A program made the position numbers and the translations under genes. Shown piece after piece: positions 36,097 to 43,402 of a stretch of 64,000 bases of DNA; positions within the stretch are counted from its first letter, which is position 1; each line of letters begins with the position of its first letter. Below the pieces are notes generated by a model, which did not search any database, had not been told where the DNA came from, and saw nothing but the letters and a program-made list of their open reading frames with translations. Source of the DNA: an uncultured Phascolarctobacterium sp. Lineage in GTDB: Bacteria; Bacillota; Negativicutes; Acidaminococcales; Acidaminococcaceae. The DNA lies in assembly GCA_900551745.1 (NCBI GenBank), contig URXA01000003.1:74905-138904 (forward strand). The letters are read 5' to 3'.

Positions 36097-37374
36097 TCAA
36101 GCTTGTACAGGGAAAAAAGGCCAAACTACCGGAATAACAATAATCGAAACTATTAAACATACTGCAACAAGTCCTGATCCGGCTTTTACATAATCCATAA
36201 ATTTGTACCCGCCGGGGCCAAGGACCAAAGTGTTTGGCGGTGTCCCTACCGGTGAAGCAAAAGCACAGGAGGATGCAATTAAAATTGCCATAAGCACAGC
36301 CTTGGGAGAAGCCCCCATTTGTACTGAAAGAGCAATGCCTACAGGGCAAAGCAACGCTTTAGAAGCAGTATTAGACATAAACTGCGTTAAAATAACTGCC
36401 AGTGTAAAAAGCACTGCTGTCACTACATATGGGGACGGATCTCCTCCCAGCATTTTTACAGTAGTTTCTGCTATCAATTTACCAGCGCCGCTCGTATTCA
36501 TAGCAGTCGCGACAGGAATCATACCTGCAAACAGGAAAATAGTTACCCAGTCAATAGAATTATACGCCTGCTTTTCTGTCAGACAGCCAGTAAGTACTGC
36601 TGCCACTGCGCCGACAACTGCTGCTATTTCCAGCGATACTACGCCTGTTGCCATGCTCCCAATTACACCAATCATTATGATACCACAAATAACTTGTTTC
36701 TTTGGGCTTGTTTCATTTTCTAAAATTTCCTCTTCAACTTCAACATCAAGATTGGAACTATCTTTAGGCAACAGATATTTACCAATAAACATCATATAGA
36801 CAATACCGGCAATCGTAATGGGAATGCCTATATAAGCATATTCAAAGAATCCAAACTGCAAGTTCTCCATACCTGCTGCTTTTAAGGCAACATTAGCCAA
36901 AATGTTCGGCGGCGTCCCGATCAATGTAATCGTGCCTCCAAGTCCTGCTGCGAACGCTAAAGGCATAAGCTGTCTTGATGCTGAGAGCTTTGCTTTTGAA
37001 CAGATACCCATAACAACGGGAATCAAACATGCCGCTGTTCCTGTATTCGACAAAAACGCCGACATCAATGCCGCAATAACCATGATTCCAATCATCAAAC
37101 TATTTTCACCTTTACCAAATAAACGGACTACCCCTCCGCCTATTTTTTGGGCAAGGCCTGTATAAAACATCGCAGCTCCAACAACAAACATTCCTCCAAA
37201 AAGTACTACTGTCGAATCAGCAAGGCCTAAAAAAATCTGTTCTTCAGGCACCAGTCCTAAAGCACAACAGGCGATAGATGCTCCTATCGCGGTCATTGCC
37301 AGCGGGATCATTTCTGTAACAAATAAAAGTGCAACTACTGCCAGCAAAATCAAACATTTTATTGCAGGTGTCAT
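36097..37374 (-). CDS. SLC13/DASS family sodium:carboxylate (dicarboxylate) symporter
   Basis: 425 residues, about eleven membrane segments in two inverted halves. Each half has the family's SNT motif (FLSNTGTAACLIPV and FMSNTASKALLCPVG) and the paired GTPPN loops (LIGTPPNILANVA and GTPPNTLVLGP), which form the Na+ and carboxylate sites. The substrate is probably a C4-dicarboxylate or citrate-like acid; succinate uptake would suit the suspected Phascolarctobacterium-like host, but this is inference. A small ORF precedes it by 19 bases and a LysR regulator is encoded divergently. RBS TAGGAGG. Confidence 0.88.
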   Translation of the reverse strand: MTPAIKCLILLAVVALLFVTEMIPLAMTAIGASIACCALGLVPEEQIFLGLADSTVVLFGGMFVVGAAMFYTGLAQKIGGGVVRLFGKGENSLMIGIMVIAALMSAFLSNTGTAACLIPVVMGICSKAKLSASRQLMPLAFAAGLGGTITLIGTPPNILANVALKAAGMENLQFGFFEYAYIGIPITIAGIVYMMFIGKYLLPKDSSNLDVEVEEEILENETSPKKQVICGIIMIGVIGSMATGVVSLEIAAVVGAVAAVLTGCLTEKQAYNSIDWVTIFLFAGMIPVATAMNTSGAGKLIAETTVKMLGGDPSPYVVTAVLFTLAVILTQFMSNTASKALLCPVGIALSVQMGASPKAVLMAILIASSCAFASPVGTPPNTLVLGPGGYKFMDYVKAGSGLVAVCLIVSIIVIPVVWPFFPVQA

Positions 37375-37393
37375 TACAACTGCCTCCTATCTT

Positions 37394-37615
37394 CTATTTT
37401 TTATCATTTTTAAATAAATTTACATACTGAAAAGTATTTAAAAATAACTTTCCATCTTCTCCGTTATGCGGAAAAACTCGCATATTATTTTTTCTGTTTT
37501 CGACAATACGATGATAATATCGCTTATCTACTTGAGCAAGGAACTCTTTTATCCTTAAAATTTCCCGTTCATCATCTTTCAACATAACCATTGCCTGAGA
37601 CACAACCGCTGCCAT
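37394..37615 (-). CDS. Small protein of unknown function upstream of the SLC13 carrier
   Basis: A charged, soluble product of about 70 residues (EREILRIKEFLAQVDKRYYH is its most distinctive stretch). The frame is open from a TTG at 37681, but a TATACT promoter-like box lies within that extension. The AAAGGAG site directly abuts the ATG at 37615, so a GTG at 37603 is an equally good start. It lies 19 bases before the carrier and would be on the same transcript. I recognise no family; it may be a small regulator of the transporter or a spurious ORF. Confidence 0.45.
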   Translation of the reverse strand: MAAVVSQAMVMLKDDEREILRIKEFLAQVDKRYYHRIVENRKNNMRVFPHNGEDGKLFLNTFQYVNLFKNDKK

Positions 37616-38044
37616 CTCCTTTCTGTAAAATTTAACGAGAACCTTTCGTCGAATGTAGTATACAATAAATTCTATATACAAAAAAATATCTGTTATTCAT
37701 CACATTTATGCCGATCTTTTCTATTTATTTATTTTAGTACGAAAATAATACATTTATAAAAGTATATAGTTTCCAAGCATTTCCATTTTTATAAAACAAT
37801 CTTTTGTATCAGAATGTAAACAACTATTTTAAGTTGTCTTTATCCTATTTTTCATATATATATCTTTCATTTAGTTTATAACTGCCTGTCAAGCCATAAA
37901 AATCAGTCCATTTCAGTATATTTTTGCTGTTTTATTCTCAAAATATTATGTTGGCAATGTCTGTTCTTGACTTTTACAGATCCATAAACCTATAATAAAT
38001 AATTAAAAATGAATCATAATTATATTGTTAATGAGGGCAGTATT

Positions 38045-38926
38045 ATGGAACTGGAAAATTTCAGAAATTTCTTGGCTATCATCGAAGCAGAAGGATTCAC
38101 AGAAGCTTCGTCATACGTAGAAGTCGAACAACCTGCTCTAAGCAGGCAGCTTAAAGCTATAGAAAATTACTTTGGCACAAAATTACTTATTGCTTCCCGC
38201 GGAAGCAGAAATCTTATTTTGACGGACGCAGGCAGGATATTATATCAAAAAGCCAAATATATTTGCGCCTTAGAAGATTTAGCAAAAAAGGACATCGAAA
38301 CTTCCTTGAATACGAAAACTTTAAAGATAAGCTCTACCAACGTCGAAACCTCCTGGCTCATAAAACTTGTTTTAAAAGATTTTCGGCAGCTTTGCCCTCA
38401 GGTAGATTATAAAATCCAAGAATGTTCTCCTTCCAATTTTATTCATAACCTAATATCAGGAGAATCAGATTTTGGATTTCTTAATACATCAGCACCTAAT
38501 GAAAATTCTCTTGATATCATATTCAGTCACAAGTTAGAATTATCCGCAGTCTTTCACAAAGACTCTCCGTGGCGAGGAAATGACTCAAAAGCTATTACTT
38601 TAGAAGATCTTGCCGATATTCCCCTAAGTATACCAGCCTCCTGTAGTTTCTTTCTTAAAGAATGTTATGCTAAAGCATCTTTAACCCCTCATATTCTAAG
38701 TATCTGCACAAATTATGAAACTGTCTTACAGTGGCCTATAGAAAATTTAGCAGCAGCAATTATCCCTGTTTCGTCCAAAGAAACCCTGCATAAAGATCTT
38801 ATCATAAAAAAAATAACCAATATCAAGAGGCCGTTTTATAAAACTATTGTAAAACTGAAAAACCGTTCGCTTCCCAAAGTTGCTCAAAAATTTTTAGATT
38901 TTTATTCCCGAAGAGTAATCCTATAA
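38045..38926 (+). CDS. LysR-family transcriptional regulator
   Basis: 293 residues from the ATG at 38045 (GAGGG upstream). The N-terminal winged helix-turn-helix reads ENFRNFLAIIEAEGFTEASS then VEQPALSRQLKAIENYFG, typical LysR. The C-terminal two-lobed domain (residues ~90-290) would bind a small inducer. It is divergent from the small ORF and SLC13 carrier, with a 430-base AT-rich gap between. By the usual LysR logic it may sense a carboxylate and control that carrier. The 364-base stretch 37681-38044 shows no other gene. Confidence 0.88.
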   Translation: MELENFRNFLAIIEAEGFTEASSYVEVEQPALSRQLKAIENYFGTKLLIASRGSRNLILTDAGRILYQKAKYICALEDLAKKDIETSLNTKTLKISSTNVETSWLIKLVLKDFRQLCPQVDYKIQECSPSNFIHNLISGESDFGFLNTSAPNENSLDIIFSHKLELSAVFHKDSPWRGNDSKAITLEDLADIPLSIPASCSFFLKECYAKASLTPHILSICTNYETVLQWPIENLAAAIIPVSSKETLHKDLIIKKITNIKRPFYKTIVKLKNRSLPKVAQKFLDFYSRRVIL

Positions 38927-39187
38927 AAACGCAGCTATAAATACACTTATACGTCGTCAATATTTCTAAAGCATTTTTTAATATCTTAGTTGTATATTAA
39001 AATGCCGTCGTACTGCCACAAACTGTAATGATGGATTTCAGTCCTGTTTCTTTCCGGAGGATTACTTAACAGTAGTTTTAGACTCTTTCCTTACCGTTAT
39101 GTATTCCCCCTACGCAATCGACAGACGCTTTTACTTGTTCATCTAATTTTATTTCACTCTTATAAAATAGAAATAACAATCAACATA

Positions 39188-39236
39188 CAAAACGCTCTGT
39201 GTCATTTTTTTGCAAAAGATGACACAGAGCGTTTTG
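39188..39236. terminator. Terminator after the binding-protein gene
   Basis: A perfect 18-bp stem (39188-39205 with 39219-39236). It can end transcription of the B12 module from the right and of the LysR gene from the left. Between 38927 and 39187 I see no gene. Confidence 0.88.
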
Positions 39237-39338
39237 TTTATCAATCTTTTTTAGAAACTTACAATATCAATTTCATCAATAAATGACCAATGTAAAACAG
39301 AATAATATATTTCTTACAAGTTTATCCAAGATAATATC

Positions 39339-40229
39339 TTATGTATTATGTTCCGGATAAACTAATTTTGAAATATGGTCTACAGCATCTACAAAATACT
39401 GTGTACTGGAACTCATATAACGATCTTCCGTCACCACAACATTCTTGTTTTGTATTGCTTTTATCTGCGTAAATGCTGGATCACCTAAAATTTCTTCGAC
39501 CATATTACTATCTCTGACTGATACAGAACATATAATAACATCCGGATCTAATTTTATTATTTGTTCCTTCGACAAGTGTTCTCCTCTTTGCAAATTCAGC
39601 AATCCTGCTCCATTCACAGCATTTGCTTCTTTGCAAATATTATCAAAAGATCCGTTTTTCCTTCCAAATGCTCCATTAATTGAATAGCCTATAACAGTTT
39701 TATATCCATCAATATTTTTTAAGCGGTTTCTAACTGACTGCATTTTACTGTCCATTTGCTTCACAACTATTTTGCCTTTATTTTCCACACCTAAGTTTTT
39801 GGCAATATACATAATTCTTTTTTTGATTGCTTCATATCCTTCCGGAACCTCTAATGGAATAACATTAAAGCCACAATCTCTTAAAGTATCTGCCTGAGCC
39901 CTAGTGAAAACAACTGGTATAAGGATAACATCCGGTTTTAAATTTATTATTTCTTCTGTACTCGGTCTTTCTGAAACTTTATTTTTGATTTTATTAGCTT
40001 TCTTGGCAACTATTTCATTACTTGATTTTCTACTGGCATCACTTATAGCCACAATACTTTCAGGTTCAAGTAAATCTAATACAATTTCTTCAAGCGCGGG
40101 AGAAATTGCCAGTACTCTTTTGTAACCAATTGGTTTCTTCGGTAATTCACTTCTTGAATCGTCCATACTATTTTGAACACCGATAACCAAAAACAAAAAC
40201 ACACTAACTATAAAAATTATTTTTTTCAT
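39339..40229 (-). CDS. btuF: Periplasmic binding protein, BtuF/FepB-type (probable cobalamin)
   Basis: 296 residues. A hydrophobic N-terminal segment (IIFIVSVFLFLVIGV) works as signal or anchor; there is no lipobox Cys. The two-lobed TroA/BtuF fold is seen in VLAISPALEEIVLDLLEPES, STEEIINLKPDVILIP, then HLSKEQIIKLDPDVIICS and YFVDAVDHISKLVYP. It lies 31 bases after the TonB receptor and under the same cobalamin riboswitch, so B12 capture is the likely role. No BtuC permease or BtuD ATPase is next to it. The symbol rests on context. Confidence 0.78.
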   Translation of the reverse strand: MKKIIFIVSVFLFLVIGVQNSMDDSRSELPKKPIGYKRVLAISPALEEIVLDLLEPESIVAISDASRKSSNEIVAKKANKIKNKVSERPSTEEIINLKPDVILIPVVFTRAQADTLRDCGFNVIPLEVPEGYEAIKKRIMYIAKNLGVENKGKIVVKQMDSKMQSVRNRLKNIDGYKTVIGYSINGAFGRKNGSFDNICKEANAVNGAGLLNLQRGEHLSKEQIIKLDPDVIICSVSVRDSNMVEEILGDPAFTQIKAIQNKNVVVTEDRYMSSSTQYFVDAVDHISKLVYPEHNT

Positions 40230-40260
40230 ATTTAACTATTAGCTGCCATCACTAATCTCC

Positions 40261-42081
40261 TTAAAAAGTATGATTATAAGATATTGTCCAATTGAAAGGT
40301 CTGTCTAAATTTTCACTAACGTTTAATACATTATCTCGATCCAGCAAATTATATAAATTTAATTTAAAACTGTTATTCTTATCTGGCGCATATGATATAA
40401 CAGCATTTAATTTGATATTATCTTTTAATTTATGTATTTTGCCATCAACTTTTTTAGTTGCATCTTCTCTATCTCCTGAATAAAATAAATTCATTCCTGC
40501 TCCCAATTTTCTATAACTATATTTTGCGCCTGCAGTCAATTGAACCCTAGCAGACTGCTGTTCCCATGTCCCTGAATCTTTTGCTTCTGGATTTTGATAC
40601 GTAAATCCAGCATTATATTGCCAATTATCACTTAAAATTTTATTATATTCAAACTCTACGCCAGTATTTCTGAACTCCCCTAAATTAACTTGAATATAAG
40701 TATCAGGATCAACTCCTGTAGGAGGAGTAATACCTAATTGATTATATTTACGCCAAGCAAATTTATTATCCATTTTCATATTAAATAAAGCAAATTTAGT
40801 TGAACTTGTTTCTGTAATATGTTTTATACCAGTTTCATATGTCCATCCCTCTTGTGGTTTTAACGCACTATTCGCTCCAGTTCCAGACCTTGAATATTTA
40901 GAATTTACTGCCGGCATTTCAAAAGCTTTGCCCACATTTACATACCAGCTTGTTGCATTATTAATTTTATATAAAGTCTGTAACTGCGGCAAATACGCAT
41001 TATGAGAACCATCGAAACCATTATCTTTTACAAAATGTCCTCTAAGCCCTACAACAGAAGAAAATCTATCAGTGTATTTATGATCGTATGATACATATAC
41101 ACCCAAGCTATCCCTATCAATTGCATGTGAACTATCTGCAATTTCTTTATATTTTTCTTTATTTGCAGTAAAACCAGCTAATAAACTGCTCTTATCTGAT
41201 AAATCCCATTTTTTATTATTATCAAAATTTATACTGTATAATACAAAGTTACTGCTTGAACCGCTTCTAGCAACACTTCCATCAGTCTTATATTGTTTAC
41301 CGTCAACTCTGCGTCTATTAAAAGTAAAATTTGATTTTACTTTATTAGTATTATCATCATATATTAACGCAACATTATCACGCTTATCATCATAGCTATA
41401 AGATGTTTTAGATAAAGAACCATCCGGCTTTAAATAATTCATACCAGTGTTGTTAGTTTCTGTATGCATATAATTCAAAGTAAGATCCTTTGAAAGGCTA
41501 ACACTTGCAAACAAATTGTCTTTGTTGTAATCTTTCCTTTTTGTATCATAAGCATTGTCATATTTCATTGATGAGTTTTTAAATTCGTCAAAGTACTCAC
41601 GACCAAAGCTCAAAATATATTTATCTCCCTGAGAAGTAACTTCCCACTTTTTATTAATATTACCACCAGTAATCACGGCACTGTTTTGAACCTTGCCAGC
41701 TTTTTTAGTAATGATATTTATAACACCGCCCATGGCCTCACTGCCATAAAGTACTGAGTTAGATCCCTTTACAACTTCAATTCTTTCAACCGCAGATATG
41801 GGAATACCTGCTGTAGAATTATAATTATTTAAATTAATCGGCGCTCCATTTAACAGGATCAACGTACCTTTATCTAAACCCCTAATATAAGTTCTTCCTG
41901 TGGAACTTCCATTATCACCTTGTCCACCTGTGTAGGAATAGCTTTGGATACCTATAGTCTGCTCCAAAGCATCGAAAACACTCACAAACCCCTTGTTTTC
42001 AATATCTTCTGCTGTAATCACGCTAGTGGTTGCCGGAGTTTCCAAATCTCTGGTTTCAGCTCTTTGCGCAGTTACAACCAT
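40261..42081 (-). CDS. btuB: TonB-dependent receptor, BtuB-like; open frame lacks its signal peptide
   Basis: 606 residues from the first in-frame ATG. The plug domain has SVFDALEQTIGIQSYSYTGG, TYIRGLDKGTLILLNGAPIN and VERIEVVKGSNSVLYGSEAM, GGVINIITKK; the barrel runs to the terminal RPFNWTISYNHTF with the final Phe. The ATG at 42081 is not a believable start, because MVVTAQR is the TonB-box region that follows the signal peptide in this family. The true 5' end lies at 42200 in another frame, and a G7 run at 42130-42136 breaks the frame. Riboswitch control identifies it as a B12 (corrinoid) receptor. As sequenced the gene is off or makes an unexported product. Confidence 0.88.
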   Translation of the reverse strand: MVVTAQRAETRDLETPATTSVITAEDIENKGFVSVFDALEQTIGIQSYSYTGGQGDNGSSTGRTYIRGLDKGTLILLNGAPINLNNYNSTAGIPISAVERIEVVKGSNSVLYGSEAMGGVINIITKKAGKVQNSAVITGGNINKKWEVTSQGDKYILSFGREYFDEFKNSSMKYDNAYDTKRKDYNKDNLFASVSLSKDLTLNYMHTETNNTGMNYLKPDGSLSKTSYSYDDKRDNVALIYDDNTNKVKSNFTFNRRRVDGKQYKTDGSVARSGSSSNFVLYSINFDNNKKWDLSDKSSLLAGFTANKEKYKEIADSSHAIDRDSLGVYVSYDHKYTDRFSSVVGLRGHFVKDNGFDGSHNAYLPQLQTLYKINNATSWYVNVGKAFEMPAVNSKYSRSGTGANSALKPQEGWTYETGIKHITETSSTKFALFNMKMDNKFAWRKYNQLGITPPTGVDPDTYIQVNLGEFRNTGVEFEYNKILSDNWQYNAGFTYQNPEAKDSGTWEQQSARVQLTAGAKYSYRKLGAGMNLFYSGDREDATKKVDGKIHKLKDNIKLNAVISYAPDKNNSFKLNLYNLLDRDNVLNVSENLDRPFNWTISYNHTF

Positions 42082-42200
42082 AGGATCTAATGTGAATACC
42101 TGATTTGGTTCTTCAGCATGTACTATGTACCCCCCCAGATGACATTCCCAGTTGCCAGTGCTAATAAAAATGCTTTCTTGTTCAAACTCTTTTTCAACAT
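42082..42200 (-). pseudogene. Out-of-frame 5' end (signal peptide) of the B12 receptor
   Basis: The ATG at 42200 follows GGAAGGAAG and encodes MLKKSLNKKAFLLALATG, a clear signal-peptide start, but reads into TAG at ~42123. With one more G in the run at 42130-42136 it would continue VHA/EEPNQVFTLDP into the 42081 frame, giving a normal cleavage site and TonB box. Losing two G would also restore the frame. Confidence 0.8.
42130..42136 (-). repeat. Homopolymer of seven G in the B12-receptor signal peptide
   Basis: Seven C on the plus strand are seven G in the coding strand. This is the only homopolymer G/C run of this length that I noticed in a gene here, placed where slippage decides whether the receptor is made. 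Confidence 0.85.
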
Positions 42201-42235
42201 ACTCAACTTCCTTCCACCAATTTTATTATTGAAAT

Positions 42236-42273
42236 AAAGTTCTCTTGCTCCATCAGCCTATGAGAAGAACTTT
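42236..42273 (-). other. Hairpin in the B12-receptor leader
   Basis: AAAGTTCT/AGAACTTT arms (42236-42243 with 42266-42273) lie between the riboswitch terminator and the start codon. It may be a second terminator or control access to the ribosome site. Confidence 0.5.
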
Positions 42274-42283
42274 ATATTCAAAC

Positions 42284-42315
42284 AAAAAATACCTTCTGCA
42301 AAGGCAAAAGGTATT
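42284..42315 (-). terminator. Terminator of the cobalamin riboswitch
   Basis: A 12-bp stem with one G-T pair (42304-42315 with 42288-42299), loop CTTT, followed by TTTTTTG on the minus strand. It marks a transcription-attenuation riboswitch. Confidence 0.85.
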
Positions 42316-42324
42316 AAAAGCTTG

Positions 42325-42536
42325 GTTATGTTAAAAGCCTACACATTACCTCTCTGTCTCACGCAGCAGTAAAGTAATTATCAGGCAGTTCTTCTGACTT
42401 AAGTTCATTGTATTTCCAAGCCTTCCCAGATAAATATCCAGTGGCATATTTTGGAATACTCACTATCACAGCGACGGGATCGTGAGGGAATTTACACCCT
42501 GCTTCTCTATTAAGACTCACGTCACCCGATAAAATT
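42325..42536 (-). promoter_or_regulatory. Cobalamin (AdoCbl) riboswitch
   Basis: The minus strand carries the B12-box landmarks in order: GCAGGGTGTAAATTCCCTC, CCCGTCGCTGTGA, then GCCACTGGA, GGGAAGGC and AGTCAGAAGAACTGCCTG. The terminator downstream fits repression of receptor and binding-protein genes when cobalamin is plentiful. TATAAT at about 42545-42550 is the likely -10. The rest of 42550-42930 is AT-rich. Confidence 0.9.
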
Positions 42537-42669
42537 TTATTTAATTATAACCCATTATTTAAAACTTATATTATTTATTATAATATACTATATGCTAAGT
42601 ATGCAGTCAAGATTGAAATCTTATATTTTATTAATAAAAATTCAATCAATAAATATGTACCAAAATACA

Positions 42670-42786
42670 TTATTTCCCAACAATCATATAGTGCAGTAAT
42701 TCTTTAATGGTCAATACATCATCAGTTTTACTGCCTGCTTCCAGAAATTCTGCATTACCTTATATTCTATCGAATTTTGCAGACAT
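42670..42786 (-). pseudogene. Possible small gene remnant
   Basis: On the minus strand an ATG at 42786 gives MSAKFDRI, then an in-frame TAA, then GNAEFLEAGSKTDDVLT and IKELLHYMIVGK to a stop at 42670. The second part has protein-like composition unlike the surrounding AT-rich DNA. No family recognised; it may be chance. Confidence 0.25.
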
Positions 42787-42934
42787 CCACCCCTTCATAA
42801 CATTTTGTTACCTAGATAAAGTTTATGATTATATATAATATTTTAAATATCTTTTATTGGTTAGCGAAAATTAATTATATTTTAAATCTGCTAAAATCTA
42901 TTCCATTTACAATTGAACAACCTTTAACAGAAAA

Positions 42935-42964
42935 AGAGCTTTCGAGAAAAATCTCGAAAGCTCT
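42935..42964 (-). terminator. Terminator of tRNA-Ser(GCU)
   Basis: A perfect 13-bp stem (42935-42947 with 42952-42964), loop of four bases, then TTTTTCTG on the minus strand. Confidence 0.88.
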
Positions 42965-42977
42965 GAACCTTTGATAG

Positions 42978-43068
42978 TGGCGGAGTGGGTGGGATTCGAA
43001 CCCACGCACGAGTCACCCCGTCTAACGATTTAGCAAACCGTCCTCTTCAGCCACTTGAGTACCACTCC
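42978..43068 (-). tRNA. tRNA-Ser (anticodon GCU)
   Basis: 91 bases including an encoded CCA. Acceptor GGAGTGG/CCACTCC, discriminator G, long variable arm (type II), T-loop GGTTCGAATCC, and anticodon loop TTTGCTAAA with GCT. Confidence 0.96.
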
Positions 43069-43169
43069 GTTTGACTTACTTGGATAGTATACACTATCCT
43101 GATATTTTTTTCAAGAGTATCGACGTAAATATTTATTATGCCGCCTCTTACCACGCTGTTGTAAAAATA

Positions 43170-43257
43170 TGGCGGAGAGGGTGGGATTCGAACCCACGGA
43201 GGCTTGCACCTCGCTGGTTTTCAAGACCAGAGCCTTCAACCACTCGACCACCTCTCC
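43170..43257 (-). tRNA. tRNA-Ser (anticodon UGA)
   Basis: 88 bases including an encoded CCA. Acceptor GGAGAGG/CCTCTCC, long variable arm, T-loop GGTTCGAATCC and anticodon loop CTTGAAA with TGA. It lies 100 bases upstream of the other tRNA-Ser and probably shares its transcript. Confidence 0.96.
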
Positions 43258-43352
43258 GTGCTATTTTGATATTATACGGCAAATATGCCTTCTCGTCAAG
43301 TTCGAAAAATTACCTTTTGGACGCTGTAAAACTGCACAGCATACCAGCAAGC

Positions 43353-43382
43353 AAAAACCGCCGTCAAAAATGACGGCGGTTT
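43353..43382 (-). terminator. Terminator of nifJ
   Basis: A perfect 12-bp stem AAACCGCCGTCA/TGACGGCGGTTT with a 4-base loop, then T on the minus strand. Confidence 0.9.
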
Positions 43383-43402
43383 GGTTTTTACTACAGCAGA
43401 GT

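Noticed and set aside
42079..42081. ATG at 42081 as the true start of the TonB receptor
   Set aside because: It lies at the TonB-box region, has no ribosome site and would leave an outer-membrane protein without a signal peptide.
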